A DNA stretch of 64,000 bases from Streptomyces sp. Tue 6430 (GTDB lineage Bacteria > Actinomycetota > Actinomycetes > Streptomycetales > Streptomycetaceae). The notes beneath the pieces were generated by a model that was not told the origin of the DNA, made no database searches, and worked only from the letters and a program-made list of their open reading frames with translations. Location of the stretch: assembly GCA_021568835.1 (NCBI GenBank), contig JAKGSH010000010.1, positions 1 through 64,000 of the forward strand, read 5' to 3'. A program made the translations under genes and the position numbers. Of the stretch, positions 33,369 to 43,479 are shown in pieces (the stretch's first letter is position 1; each line of letters begins with the position of its first letter).

Positions 33369-34118
33369 TCAGGCGTGTTCACGCATGCGGGCCGACACCT
33401 CCTGCCGGAACCCGGCGTAGGCGGTGCGCAGCGCGGCGCCGGGCCAGTGCGCCGGCAGCAGCTCGGAGGGCAGGACGGGGTCCGCGAGGAGATGGCGCAC
33501 GACGGCCGCGAAGGCGGTGAAGCGGTCGGCGGGCCGATCGGCCCGCTCGAGGTGCGCGAGCAGGTCCCGGCCCTGGGCGGCCCACTCCTCCAACGGCCAC
33601 AGAAGCGCCGCCAGTTCCCCGGCGGAGGTGTCCGGCCGGGCGGTGAAGTGACGGGTGACGGACTCCAGTCCGGTCGGCCAGGAACGGTTCAGGGTCGCGG
33701 GGCGCAGCCAGACCCCCTCCCGCAGTTCCGCGAGCCGCAGACGCGTCAACTCGGTGCGCAGCTCGGCCCGTTCGGCCGGGTCCCGGCCGGTGGCCGTCAC
33801 CACGGCCATCTCCCAGTCACCGTTCCAGGGCCGGGTCGCCGGGTGGACGGCGTCGTCCTGCCGGCGCCGGCGTTCCAGCAGGCGGTCGCTGAGGCCGTAC
33901 ACGGAACCGGCGCGCCGCAGGTCGCCCGCCGTCACCATCCGGCTGAGCGCGGCCCGCAGCGTGGAGCCACCGACGCCGAAGGGTTCCACCAGCCGGACGA
34001 GGTCCTTCACCGGCAGCTCGGGGGGATGGGCGCCGAGCAGCAGGCTCAGCACCACCGACCGGGCCGACAGCGGCGGCAGCTCCACCCCCGCGGGCCCGGA
34101 CGTCATGTTCCTGCGCAT
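33369..34118 (-). CDS. PaaX-family transcriptional regulator
   Basis: About 249 aa from ATG 34118 (MRRNMTSGPAGVELPPL); ATG 34106 is equally possible. PaaX N-terminal winged helix: ARSVVLSLLLGAHPPELPVK, VGGSTLRAALSRMVTAGDLR, VYGLSDRLLERRRRQ. The PaaX middle and C-terminal domains follow (PWNGDWEMAVVTATGRD, GVWLRPATLNRSWP). Regulators of this type respond to aryl- or acyl-CoA. It is divergent from an acyl-CoA dehydrogenase gene, with two dyads between, so control of that gene is likely. Confidence 0.9.
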   Translation of the reverse strand: MRRNMTSGPAGVELPPLSARSVVLSLLLGAHPPELPVKDLVRLVEPFGVGGSTLRAALSRMVTAGDLRRAGSVYGLSDRLLERRRRQDDAVHPATRPWNGDWEMAVVTATGRDPAERAELRTELTRLRLAELREGVWLRPATLNRSWPTGLESVTRHFTARPDTSAGELAALLWPLEEWAAQGRDLLAHLERADRPADRFTAFAAVVRHLLADPVLPSELLPAHWPGAALRTAYAGFRQEVSARMREHA

Positions 34119-34120
34119 GA

Positions 34121-34183
34121 GGACGTACTGTACGTCCGCCCTTGATGTTGCATTATTGCTGCGACCGCAGGAAAGATGCAACA
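34121..34183. promoter_or_regulatory. Two dyads in the paaX-like / acyl-CoA dehydrogenase intergenic region
   Basis: GGACGTACTGTACGTCC (34121-34137) is a 17-bp palindrome with a single unpaired centre. TGTTGCAT (34146-34153) and ATGCAACA (34176-34183) are a perfect 8-bp inverted repeat 22 bases apart. Both lie in the 72-base gap between the divergent starts and are good operator candidates. Confidence 0.7.
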
Positions 34184-34190
34184 TTGAGCC

Positions 34191-35852
34191 ATGAGCCTCG
34201 TGGACACAGAGCCCCTGACCCCTCCCCCGCCACGCACGACGTCACCAACCAGCCCCCGCCCCTGGCCCCGTACGACGCCTCCGACGACGCGGCCCTGCTG
34301 GAGGGGTTGCGGCGCGAGGGCGCCGGGTGGGCGGAGGCCGGCCTCCGCCGGCTCGGCCGGCGGGCCGGCGGTCCCGAGGCGCAGGAGTGGGGCGAACTGG
34401 CGAACCGGCACGAGCCGGTGCTCCGCACCCACGACCGGTACGGCCACCGCGTCGACGAGGTCGACTTCCATCCCGCGTGGCACGAACTGATGCGGGTCGC
34501 CGTCGCCGAGGGCCTGGCCGGAACCCCTGGGCGGACGGCCGGCCGGGGGCCCACGTGGCCCGTACGGCCGGCGGGCTGGCGTGGGGCACACGGAGGCCGG
34601 ACACGGCTGCCCCACCTCGATGACGTACGCCGCCGTCCCCGCTCTGCGCCGCGAGCCGGAACTGGCGAAGGTGTACGAACCCCTGCTGACCGGACGCGCG
34701 TACGACCCCGGACTGCGGGTGCCGACGCAGAAGCGCGGGCTCCTCGCGGGCATGGGGATGACCGAGAAGCAGGGCGGCTCGGACGTGCGGACGAACACCA
34801 CGACGGCGACGCCCACCGCCGAGCCCGGGGTGTACACCCTGCGCGGGCACAAGTGGTTCACGTCGGCGCCGATGTGCGACGTGTTCCTGGTCCTCGCCCA
34901 GGCCCCGGACGGGCTGTCGTGCTTCCTGGTGCCGCGCGTGCTGCCCGACGGCACCCGCAACACCTTCCGCGTCCAGCGGCTGAAGGACAAGCTGGGCAAC
35001 CGCTCCAACGCCTCCTCCGAGCCCGAGTTCGACGGGACGGTGGCCTGGCTGGTCGGGCCCGGGGGGCAGGGCGTGAAGACCATCATCGAGATGGTCAACT
35101 GCACGCGTCTGGACTGCGTGATGATGTCGGCGGCGCTGATGCGCAAGACCCTCGTCGAGGCCGGCCATCACGCGCGGCACCGCGGCGCGTTCGGCGCGCG
35201 GCTGTTCGACCAGCCGCTGATGCGCAACGTCCTGGCGGACCTGGCGCTGGAGTCCGAGGCGGCGACCACGCTCACCCTGCGGCTGGCCGGGGCGGCCGAT
35301 CGGGCGGTGCGCGGCGACGCGGGCGAACGGGTCTTCCGGCGGATCGCGACGGCCGTCGGCAAGTACTGGGTCACCAAGCGGGACCGGCCTTCACCGCCGA
35401 GGCCCTGGAATGCCTCGGCGGCAACGGTTACGTGGAGGAGTCCGGCATGCCCCGGCACTACCGCGAGGCCCCCTGCTGTCGATCTGGGAGGGCTCGGGCA
35501 ACGTCAACGCCCTCGACGTGCTGAGGGCACTGACCCGCGAACCCGCCACCGCGGACGCCTTCTTCGCCGAACTCGCCCTGGCCCGCGGGGCGGACGCCCG
35601 GCTGGACGCGGCGGTGACCGGGCTCAGGTCCGGACTCGGCCGGGTCACGCAGGCGGGGGCCCGCCGGCTCGTGGAGCGCATGGCCCTCACCCTGCAGGCG
35701 TCCCTCCTGGTCCGGCACGCCCCGCCCGCGGTCGCCGACGCCTTCTGCGCGACCCGGCTCGGCGGCGACTGGGGCACTCCTTCGGCACCCTGCCCGACGG
35801 TGCCGACCTGGGCGGGATTCTGGAGCGGGCCCTGTCGCCCGCCGACGGCTGA
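34191..35852 (+). CDS. Acyl-CoA dehydrogenase family protein, AidB-like (six frame breaks)
   Basis: About 555 aa if six single-base gaps are repaired (near 34215, 34530, 34600, 35385, 35472 and 35775, all in C or G runs); the length then becomes an exact multiple of three. Pieces: YDASDDAALLEGLRREGAGW, WADGRPGAHVARTAGGLAWG, CPTSMTYAAVPALRREPEL, MGMTEKQGGSDVRTNT (FAD/acyl-CoA site), HKWFTSAPMCDVFLVLAQ, RLDCVMMSAALMRK, LECLGGNGYVEESGMPRHYR and LLSIWEGSGNVNALDVLRA. It matches the AidB/isovaleryl-CoA dehydrogenase group, FAD-dependent. All conserved blocks survive, so assembly error is more likely than decay. Divergent from the PaaX-type regulator. Confidence 0.82.
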
Positions 35853-35929
35853 CGCGGGCCGGGCACCGGGGGCGCGGGGGTTGTGCGGCGAAACTCTTGT
35901 CAGAAGGTGTCACGAAATCGGTGGCTGTG

Positions 35930-36137
35930 GAACGCCCTGCCCAACGGGTGTCACGCCTGCTTCTTCGACGTGTGGGCCGGACGGGCCCTGTCCCGCGACC
36001 GGTTCCGGGCGCGGCTGCGCGCCGACCTCGCCGAGGTCTTCGCCGCCTTCGAGCGCGGCGAGGTCACCACCCGGATCACCGCCCGGCTGCCGCCGGCCCG
36101 CGTCGCCGTCGAAGGCTTCCTCCTCATGAGCGCGTGA
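35930..36137 (+). pseudogene. C-terminal relic of a zinc-type alcohol dehydrogenase/quinone reductase
   Basis: RNRWLWNALPNGCHACFFDVWAGRAL, then RFRARLRADLAEVFAAFERG and a closing RVAVEGFLLMSA resemble the last 60 or so residues of medium-chain zinc/quinone oxidoreductases, where 'F.VWAG...FR.RL..DL..VF....G.....I....PL..A..A' precedes the end. No Rossmann fold, catalytic part or proper start is present. The identification rests on pattern memory and is moderate. It could instead be a small hypothetical gene (ATG-like start 35883, 84 aa). Confidence 0.5.
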
Positions 36138-36210
36138 ACATCCCGGCCGCCCTCCCCTGCGGGGCCGGCGGTCCGGATGCTCAGGACGAGTCCTCCGTCC
36201 CGACGGTGCC

Positions 36211-36246
36211 ACGGACGCGACGGACGCGACGGACGCGACGGACGCG
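36211..36246. repeat. 9-bp tandem repeat (ACGGACGCG), four copies
   Basis: Four perfect copies in the 267-base gap between the relic and the BNR-repeat gene. No gene is visible in this gap. Confidence 0.92.
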
Positions 36247-36404
36247 CGGGACTCCCGCCGAAGGTGGCCGACACCTTGCGCTCCCGGACCGTCGTCGCCG
36301 CGCCGACCTGCGGCGACGGCGACTTCAGGGGTGACTGTCAGTGGCCGGGTGCAGACTGACCGGTGGTGGGACAAGGACGTCACAGCACAGCGGAGGTGAC
36401 CGGC

Positions 36405-37488
36405 ATGACCGAGGTACTGCTCACCGTGGGCACGCGCAAGGGCCTGTTCATCGGGCGGAGGCGCGGGGCGCCTGGGAGTTCGACGCATCCCCCTGCTTCA
36501 ACGCACAGGCGATCTACTCGGTCGCGATCGACACACGGGGCGGCCGCACACGGCTCCTCGCCGGCGGGGACAGCGCCCACTGGGGCCCGTCGGTGTTCCA
36601 CTCCGACGACCTCGGCCGGACCTGGACCGAACCGGCGAAACCGGCCGTCCGGTTCCCCCAGGACACGGGGGCTTCGCTGGAGCGGGTGTGGCAGCTGCAC
36701 CCGGCGGCCGGGGAGCCGGACGTGGTGTACGCGGGCACGGAACCGGCCGCGCTGTACCGCTCCGAGGACCGCGGGGAGAGTTTCGAGCTGGTCCGCCCGC
36801 TGTGGGAGCACCCGACGCGCTCCCGATGGGTGCCGGGCGGTGGCGGCGAGGGCCTGCACACGGTGCTCACCGACCGGCGGACCCACGCGCGGTGACGGTG
36901 GCCGTGTCCACGGCCGGCGTGTTCCGCACCACCGACGGCGGCGCGAGCTGGACGCCTTCCAACTCCGGTGTCTCCGCGGTGTTCCTGCCGGATCCTGACC
37001 CGGAGTTCGGCCAGTGCGTGCACAAGGTCACGCGGGACGCGGCCGACCCGGACCGGCTGTACCTGCAGAACCACTGGGGGGTGTACCGCAGCGACGACGC
37101 CGGGGCCCACTGGACGGACATCGGCGCCGGCCTGCCGTCCACCTTCGGCTTCGCCGCCGCCGCGCACCCCCACCGCGGGGACACGGCGTACGTCTTCCCG
37201 ATCAACGCCGACGCGGACCGGGTGCCCGCCGGCCACCGCTGCCGGGTCTACCGCACGACGGACGCGGGCGGGAGCTGGGAGCCGCTGTCGGCCGGTCTGC
37301 CGCAGGAGGACCACTACGGCACCGTGCTGCGCGACGCGCTCTGCACGGACGACGCGGACCCGGCCGGCGTGTACTTCGGCAACCGCAACGGCGAGGTGTT
37401 CGCCTCCTCCGACGACGGCGACAGCTGGCGGCAGTTGGCCTCGCACCTGCCGGACGTGCTCTGCGTGCGGGCCGCGGTGGTCGGATGA
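36405..37488 (+). CDS. BNR/sialidase-like beta-propeller protein (two frame breaks)
   Basis: About 361 aa after repair. ATG 36405 has GGAGG upstream ([17 protein letters not shown]). Asp-box (BNR) repeats S-x-D-x-G-x-x-W occur several times: [71 protein letters not shown] and [14 protein letters not shown]. Gs are missing near 36470 and 36880; repair restores the frame exactly. There is no signal peptide, so it is probably cytosolic and not a classical secreted sialidase. The function is unknown despite the common 'exo-alpha-sialidase' label. Confidence 0.85.
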
Positions 37489-37561
37489 GTCCGACGGGGC
37501 AGGCGTGGGGTCCTGGCCACCGGTTGATCACCGCCGCCCGTACGGCAGTAGGGTGACGCCC

Positions 37562-38239
37562 GTGGCACCACGACCCTTGCATGAGATCGTCGAACCGGGC
37601 TGGGCGAAGGCCCTCGAACCCGTGGCCGGACAGATCGCGCGGATGGGCGACTTCCTGCGCGCGGAGATCGCCGCCGGACGCACCTACCTCCCCGCCGGAC
37701 CCCACGTCCTGCGGGCCTTCCAGCAGCCCTTCGACGAGGTCCGCGTCCTGATCGTCGGACAGGACCCGTATCCGACGCCGGGTCACGCGGTGGGCCTGTC
37801 CTTCTCGGTGGCACCCGAGGTACGGCCGCTGCCCGGCAGCCTCGTCAACATCTACCGGGAGCTGAACACCGACCTGGGGCTGCCCCAGCCGTCCAGCGGC
37901 GACCTGACACCGTGGACGCGGCAGGGGGTGCTGCTGCTCAACAGGGCGCTCACCACGGCCCCGCGCAAACCCGCGGCCCATCGCGGCAAGGGCTGGGAGG
38001 AGGTCACCGAGCAGGCGATACGGGCGCTCGCCGCCCGCGGCAAGCCCCTGGTGTCCGTCCTGTGGGGCCGCGACGCCCGCAACCTGCGCCCGCTCCTCGG
38101 CGACCTGCCCTCGGTGGAGTCGGCGCACCCCTCGCCCATGTCAGCGGACCGCGGCTTCTTCGGCTCCCGGCCGTTCAGCCGGGCCAACGACCTGCTGGTC
38201 CGGCAGGGCGGTCAACCCGTGGACTGGCGCCTGCCGTGA
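37562..38239 (+). CDS. ung: Uracil-DNA glycosylase (family 1)
   Basis: 225 aa. Ung motifs are complete: [20 protein letters not shown] (water-activating Asp, GQDPY), [19 protein letters not shown] and [19 protein letters not shown] (HPSP DNA-intercalation loop). It removes uracil from DNA in base-excision repair. GTG 37562 ([18 protein letters not shown]) is the conserved start; GTG 37553 is also in frame. It overlaps the next gene by GTGA. Confidence 0.95.
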   Translation: MAPRPLHEIVEPGWAKALEPVAGQIARMGDFLRAEIAAGRTYLPAGPHVLRAFQQPFDEVRVLIVGQDPYPTPGHAVGLSFSVAPEVRPLPGSLVNIYRELNTDLGLPQPSSGDLTPWTRQGVLLLNRALTTAPRKPAAHRGKGWEEVTEQAIRALAARGKPLVSVLWGRDARNLRPLLGDLPSVESAHPSPMSADRGFFGSRPFSRANDLLVRQGGQPVDWRLP

Positions 38240-39243
38240 CCTCCTCCGCGGCTCCGGCGCCCTCCCCCGGCGTCCTCGCCGTGGACTCGGGGGGTTCCGG
38301 ACTGCGGGTGGCCCTCGCCGCGGCCGACGGCGGCGCGCCCGCCGTACGGTCGTCACGCAGTCCCGTGCGCACCGGTGCGCGGGGCATCGACCCCGGGCAC
38401 CTGATGGCACAACTCGTGCCCATGGTGCGGTCGTTGACGGCGGAGACCGGGGTGTCCCGGCCGGTCACGGCGGTGGTCGGCGCCGCCGGTCTCGCCACCC
38501 TCGGCGGCGCGCTGCGGGCCGAGCTGCCGGGCGCGCTGGCGCGGGAGTTCGGGGTCGGCACCACCGCCCTGGCCGCCGACGCCGTCACCGCCTACGCCGG
38601 CGCCCTCGGCACCGGTCCGGGCGCCGTGGTGGCCGCCGGGACCGGACTGATCGCGATCGGCACGGACCTGACGGCCTGGCGGCGGGCCGACGGCTGGGGT
38701 CACCTGCTGGGCGACTGCGGTGGCGGCGCCTGGATCGGGCGGGCCGGCCTGGAGGCCGCCCTGCGCGCCCACGACGGCCGGTCCGACGGTTCCGCCGCTC
38801 TCCTGGCCGACGCCGAGGAGCGGTTCGGGCCGATGTCGGGTCTGCCCGCGCTGCTCTACCCGCGCTCCGACCGCGCCGCCGTCCTCGCCTCCTTCGCGCC
38901 CCGCGTGGCCGCCTGCGCGCCGGCCGATCCGGTCGCCGCGGGCATCCTGCGCGCGGCGGCCCGGCACCTGGCCGACTCGGCCGCCGCGGTCTGCCCGCCG
39001 GACACCGGATGCCGCCCCCGCGTCGCCGTCACCGGCGGTCTCGTGAAACTGGGCGACCCCCTCCTCGTGCCGTTGGCGGAGGAACTGGCGCGCCGGCTGC
39101 CGTACGCCCGGCGGGTGGCGGCCGCCGGCGATCCGCTGGACGGCGCCGTCCGCATCGCCCTCGCGCTGACGGCCGGCACGCTCGGCCTGCCGGTCGACGG
39201 GACGATGCTCTGCGTGGCTCCGCGGGTGAACGACGCGTCATGA
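38236..39243 (+). CDS. N-acetylglucosamine kinase-like (BadF/BadG ATPase family)
   Basis: 335 aa actin-fold kinase: phosphate loop [28 protein letters not shown], second ATP motif [32 protein letters not shown] and adenosine motif [15 protein letters not shown]. Family members phosphorylate N-acetylglucosamine or N-acetylmuramate during wall-sugar salvage. GTG 38236 overlaps the ung stop (GTGA), so it is cotranscribed with ung. Confidence 0.88.
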   Translation: MTSSAAPAPSPGVLAVDSGGSGLRVALAAADGGAPAVRSSRSPVRTGARGIDPGHLMAQLVPMVRSLTAETGVSRPVTAVVGAAGLATLGGALRAELPGALAREFGVGTTALAADAVTAYAGALGTGPGAVVAAGTGLIAIGTDLTAWRRADGWGHLLGDCGGGAWIGRAGLEAALRAHDGRSDGSAALLADAEERFGPMSGLPALLYPRSDRAAVLASFAPRVAACAPADPVAAGILRAAARHLADSAAAVCPPDTGCRPRVAVTGGLVKLGDPLLVPLAEELARRLPYARRVAAAGDPLDGAVRIALALTAGTLGLPVDGTMLCVAPRVNDAS

Positions 39244-39401
39244 CGGAAAAGGGGGATTGCGCCCTTCGAGGGCAAGTCGCCCGGAACACACGCTGATCAC
39301 TTCTGATCCGTACGTAACTCATCAGACAAAACCGGACGGATACCGCTCACCTGCACCCTCCCCGAACAGGGGAGCCCAGGAAGCCACTAACATGCGGCGT
39401 C

Positions 39402-40331
39402 ATGAGCTCCCCCACTGGGCCCGCGTCCGGCCTCCCTGTACGAATGCCGCGCCCCCGCCAGCCCGGGCGGCACCGCCGACCCGAGCCCCTGGCGGCTCCC
39501 GAGGGCGCGCCCGCGCTCGTCCTCGCGGTGCCGGGCACGCCGAGCGCCGCCACCCGCGGCCTCGCCGAGGAAGTCGTGAGCATCGCCCGCTCCGAGCTTC
39601 CCGGCCTCGACGCGCGCATCGGGTACCTCGACGGGGACGACGCCGAGTTCCCCAGCCTCCAGTCCGTCCTGGCGCACGCCGCCGACGAGCGCACCGCGCG
39701 CTACGAGCAGGCCCTCGCCGCCGGAGTGGACGCCAAGGAGCCCGACGGCCCGGTCGCCGTCGTCGTACCGCTGCTGGCCGGGCCGGACAGCGCGCTGCTG
39801 CGTCAGGTCCGCCAGGCCGTCATGGAGAGCCGCGTCGCGGCCGACCTGACCGACGCGCTCGGCCCGCACCCGCTGCTCGCCGAGGCGCTGCACGTGCGGC
39901 TGTCCGAGGCCGGTCTGGCCCGCGCCGACCGCGCCCGCCTGTTCACCGTGGCCACGGCCGCGGACGGCATCATCCTCGCCACCGTGGGCGGCGAGGAGGC
40001 GGTGCAGGCCGCCGGGATCACCGGCATGCTGCTCGCCGCGCGCCTCGCCGTGCCGGTGATGGCCGCGGCCCTCGACCAGGAGGGTTCCCTCGCCTCCGTG
40101 GCCGAGCAGCTGCGCGGCTCCGGCTCCCAGCAGCTGGCCCTGGCGCCGTACCTCATCGGTCCGGAGATCGACTCCACCCTTCTGGAGGAGGCGGCCAGGG
40201 AGGCGGGGTGCGCGTCCGCCGACGCGCTCGGCCCGTACCCGGCCATCGGCAAGCTCGCCCTGGCCAAGTACACGACGGCGCTGGGGATCGCGCCGCAGCA
40301 GCCGCAGGGCACGCCTGCCCGCCAGTCGTAA
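39402..40331 (+). CDS. CbiX-like (sirohydrochlorin chelatase fold) protein lacking the catalytic His
   Basis: 309 aa with two chelatase-like domains (about residues 42-165 and 170-300). The first domain strand reads ALVLAVPGTPSAATRGLAEE, where real CbiX has a V-A-H-G-S motif; the metal-binding His is replaced by Pro. LFTVATAADGIILATVG and LAPYLIGPEIDSTLLEEAA follow the second domain. Such proteins are labelled sirohydrochlorin chelatase in Streptomyces, but the active site argues against cofactor synthesis. The N-terminal 35 residues are Pro/Arg-rich. A strong terminator follows. Confidence 0.8.
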   Translation: MSSPTGPASGLPVRMPRPRQPGRHRRPEPLAAPEGAPALVLAVPGTPSAATRGLAEEVVSIARSELPGLDARIGYLDGDDAEFPSLQSVLAHAADERTARYEQALAAGVDAKEPDGPVAVVVPLLAGPDSALLRQVRQAVMESRVAADLTDALGPHPLLAEALHVRLSEAGLARADRARLFTVATAADGIILATVGGEEAVQAAGITGMLLAARLAVPVMAAALDQEGSLASVAEQLRGSGSQQLALAPYLIGPEIDSTLLEEAAREAGCASADALGPYPAIGKLALAKYTTALGIAPQQPQGTPARQS

Positions 40332-40372
40332 GCGGCGCGGGCGCGAGCCCGTACGACCTGCACGGACGCCGA

Positions 40373-40404
40373 AAGGGTCCGCTCCCGCCGGGGAGCGGAC
40401 CCTT
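40373..40404. terminator. Bidirectional terminator
   Basis: AAGGGTCCGCTCCC (40373-40386) pairs perfectly with GGGAGCGGACCCTT (40391-40404) around a 4-base loop: 14 bp between the convergent CbiX-like and lactonase genes. Confidence 0.88.
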
Positions 40405-40473
40405 CGTCGTGTCTGTGGGCCGGGGCGCGGAGCCGACGAGTTGGTCCCGCCGGGCTCCTGACGGGTTCGGGGA

Positions 40474-41532
40474 CTAGCCGAAGACCACGCAGGACGCCGC
40501 CGGCACCGGGATCGAGCCGCCGCGCCGGGGCAGTCCGGTGGCCGGGTCGAGGGCGAACCAGGTCACGTCGCCGGAGTGCTCGTTGGCGACGTACAGGAAG
40601 CCGGCGGACTCGGTGAGCGCCCGCGGCCAGCGGCCCGCGCAGGGCACGGTGCCGACGAGGCGCAGTGCCTCCCCGCCGCCCTCGACGGCGAACACCGACA
40701 GCACGTCCTCGCCGCGGGTGGCCGTCCACACGAACCGTCCGTCGGGCGAGACGGCGATGCCGGACGGGTAGGCGTCCCCGGCGGGCGCGCCCGGCAGCAC
40801 GGGCACCTCCGCCAGCGGCTTCAGGGAGCCCTCCGGGGCGTCCCAGCGGCAGACGGTGACGGTCGGGGTGAGTTCGTTGACGACGTACGCGTGGCCGCCG
40901 TCCGGGTGGAAGACCAGGTGGCGGGGGCCGGAGCCGGGACGCAGGGCGAACTCCCGGTGCAGGACCGGCCTGCCGTCGTGCAGGTCGCACACCCGCACCG
41001 AGTCCGTCCCGAGGTCCACGCTGACCAGCCGGCGTCCGCTCGGATCCGCCTGGACCTGATGGGCGTGCGGTCCCTGCTGGCGCGGGGTGCGGGGGCCGGA
41101 GCCGCTGTGCCGGAGCACGCCGGAGGGCGCCGGTGCGAGGGTGCCGTCGGGCCGGACGGGTACGGCGGTGACGCTGCCGGATCCGTAGTCGGCGGTCAGG
41201 ACGTGGCCGTCGAACACGGTGAGGTGGGTGGGGCCGCCGCCGACCGGCACGGGCGGTCCGGCCTGCTCCGGGACGTCCCCGGCCAGGCTGTACGCGGCCA
41301 CCGCGCCGTCGGCGGTCTCGCTGACGGCGTAGAGCGTGCCACCGCCCGGCGACAGGGTCAGGTACGAGGGATCGGGAAGGCCGTTCACGCTGCTCAGGAT
41401 GGTCAGCGCGCCGTCGCCCGGGTCCACGGCCGCCGCCACGATCCCGGGCCCTCCGGCCGCCGTGAACGACCCGATGAACGCCCGCCGGGGCCGCCTGCCG
41501 ACGTCTGCCACCGCTGTCCCCTCTCGTGCCAC
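40474..41532 (-). CDS. Lactonase family beta-propeller protein
   Basis: 352 aa seven-bladed propeller of the 6-phosphogluconolactonase (Pgl)/muconate lactonase type: AFIGSFTAAGGPGIVAAAV, DPSYLTLSPGGGTLYAVSE, GGGPTHLTVFDGHVLTADY, GPHAHQVQADPSGRRLVSVD and GPRHLVFHPDGGHAYVVNE, each a blade. No clear signal peptide, so cytosolic. The substrate is not certain from family membership. Single gene on the minus strand. Confidence 0.9.
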   Translation of the reverse strand: MAREGTAVADVGRRPRRAFIGSFTAAGGPGIVAAAVDPGDGALTILSSVNGLPDPSYLTLSPGGGTLYAVSETADGAVAAYSLAGDVPEQAGPPVPVGGGPTHLTVFDGHVLTADYGSGSVTAVPVRPDGTLAPAPSGVLRHSGSGPRTPRQQGPHAHQVQADPSGRRLVSVDLGTDSVRVCDLHDGRPVLHREFALRPGSGPRHLVFHPDGGHAYVVNELTPTVTVCRWDAPEGSLKPLAEVPVLPGAPAGDAYPSGIAVSPDGRFVWTATRGEDVLSVFAVEGGGEALRLVGTVPCAGRWPRALTESAGFLYVANEHSGDVTWFALDPATGLPRRGGSIPVPAASCVVFG

Positions 41533-41716
41533 CGCTGTCCGGGGTGACGGTAGCAGCCGGCCGCGCGCGGTCTAGACCAAGAAGGGGCGGGCGACATGGC
41601 AGCGTGCCTCGGGGTTTCGACGGGCGACGCGAGCCGTGACCGAGGACGGAGCAGCGACCGGCCGGGCGTGGCGGAAGTCGGCCGGACACGGCGGGGACCG
41701 GCCGGGCCGTGGGCGC

Positions 41717-43245
41717 TCAGGCTCCCACCAGAGGGGAGCCGGACGGGGCGCGCAGGGGGTGGGCCAGTTCCGCCAGGGCTCGTTCCAGGCCGTGCAGGTG
41801 GGCCAGGGCGGGGCCGGCCGCCGGGGGGTGCTCGGCGGGGGCGAGGTGTTCCGTGCCGCCGTCGGTCAGGGCCTCCACCGCGGCCTGGACGCGCCAGCAG
41901 GCGGTGGCGAGGCGGGCGTCGTGGGAGGCCTCCGGGTCGGCGGCGACGGCGACGAGTCCGCGGATCTCGCGCGCGCACTCGTCGAGCAGGTCGAGGACGC
42001 GGCGGGCGCGCGCCTTGCGGCCGAGCATGGGGTTCAGCGGGTGGGTGAGCGGGGCGACGGAGAGCCGGACCCGGCCGAGGAGCTGTTCCAGTTCGGCGAC
42101 GCGCGCGCCGGGGTCGGCGGCGGGGTCGCCGGCGAGGCGGGCGGCGGCTTCGGCGGTGCAGGTGTGGACGCAGCGCAGCGCGCGCTGGATCCAGGCGTCG
42201 GTGACGGCGTGGGTGGTGACGGGAGCACGAACAGCACCGCCAGCCACGCGCCGAGCGCGCCCACGCCGGTCTCGGCGACGCGGACCGCCAGCAGGCCGGG
42301 GGTGAGCACGCCGAGGAGCCCGTAGAGCAGCTCGGCGAGCAGGGTCACCCAGAGCATCATCCAGGTGTAGGAGACGGCGGCCGTGTAGAAGATGCCGAAG
42401 ACGCAGACGGCGGCCAGGGCGGCCGTGGGTGCGCCGGCGCCGTGCACGGGGACGGCGACGAGGAGGCCGAGGCCGATGCCGGTCACCGTGCCGAGCACCC
42501 GGCGGAAGCCGCGCACCAGGGTCTCGCCGCGGGAGGTGGTGTTGACGAAGATCCACCACGTGGCGCCGACGGCCCAGTACCAGCGTTCCCCGGAGACCGA
42601 CTGGCCCACGAGGAGGGCGAAGCCCGCGCCGGCCGTCGCCTGGACGGCCTGCCGGGTGGTGATCCGGGCGAGGCCCCGGCCGCCCGGCGGGGCGGGCACG
42701 GCGGCCGGGGGCAGGCGGCGCTCGTAGCACCACAGGCCGAAGCGCACGGCGGCCGCGCCGAGGACGGAGAGGACGACGGCCGCGGCCAGCTCGGGGAGCC
42801 GTCCCGGGGTCGCGTGCAGGAACTGGGCGACGAAGAACATCATGAACGCGAACACGCCCAGGCTGTGGCCGCGCGGCCCCCACCGGCGGGCGTACACGCC
42901 CGCGCCGGTGACGGCCAGGAAGGTCAGGTCGCGGGCCAGGGGCTGGTCGTGCAGGAGGGCCGCGGCGGCCAGGACGGGCAGGCCGGCGGCGGGCAGCAGC
43001 GCGGTGGTGACCGCCTGGCCGCGCACGGTGGTGTCGGTGACGGTGAACAGGGCGAGCAGCGCGGCGAGCCCGCCGGTGACGGCGCCGACCAGGGAGTGCC
43101 CGGCCAGGCCGCAGACCGCGACGGCCAGTCCGATGCCGAGGACGGCCCGCGAGGCGAACCGCAGCCGCACCCGCCCCGGATCCGGAGCCGTGAACACCCT
43201 CTTCAGCACTTCTCGCCCCCAACGGTCACCCGTGAACACCGGCAT
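41717..43245 (-). CDS. FUSC family membrane protein (one frame break)
   Basis: About 509 aa after repair. ATG 43245 (MPVFTGDRWGREVLKRVFTA). Two hydrophobic FUSC halves (SRAVLGIGLAVAVCGLAGHS and WYWAVGATWWIFVNTTSRGE with GFRRVLGTVTGIGLGLLVA), then a long cytosolic C-terminus (DAWIQRALRCVHTCTAEAAA to the end). One C is missing near 42222 (CTCCCGTC should be CTCCCCGTC). Function as for the family: likely efflux or transport, substrate unknown. Divergent from the AsnC regulator, which may control it. Confidence 0.87.
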
Positions 43246-43365
43246 GGAAAAGGCGCCGCGGGATCCGCAGCGCCATCGACGGCTCCATGACAGCATCCGC
43301 GCCGCCGCTGGCTCAAGTGGCCGGGAATCGACTGATCCGTTGGCTCACCGAATACCCGTCGAGAA

Positions 43366-43389
43366 GGACCGTTGCCGGGCCAACGGACC
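43366..43389. promoter_or_regulatory. Inverted repeat upstream of the AsnC gene
   Basis: GGACCGTTG and CAACGGACC (8 of 9 pairs) flank six bases, 90 bases before the AsnC-family start and between divergent genes. It is a candidate Lrp/AsnC binding site. Confidence 0.5.
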
Positions 43390-43479
43390 AGGAAGAGCCG
43401 GTACATCCGGAATGCGTCCGCCTGGGCCATTGGTACAGTCGTCAGCGATCGCCGACGAAACACGAGGAGTCCGGGCACC

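Noticed and set aside
34191..35852. Acyl-CoA dehydrogenase as a decayed pseudogene
   Set aside because: All conserved blocks are intact and all six breaks are single-base losses in G/C runs, the same pattern as in housekeeping-like genes of the window, so sequencing error is the simpler reading.
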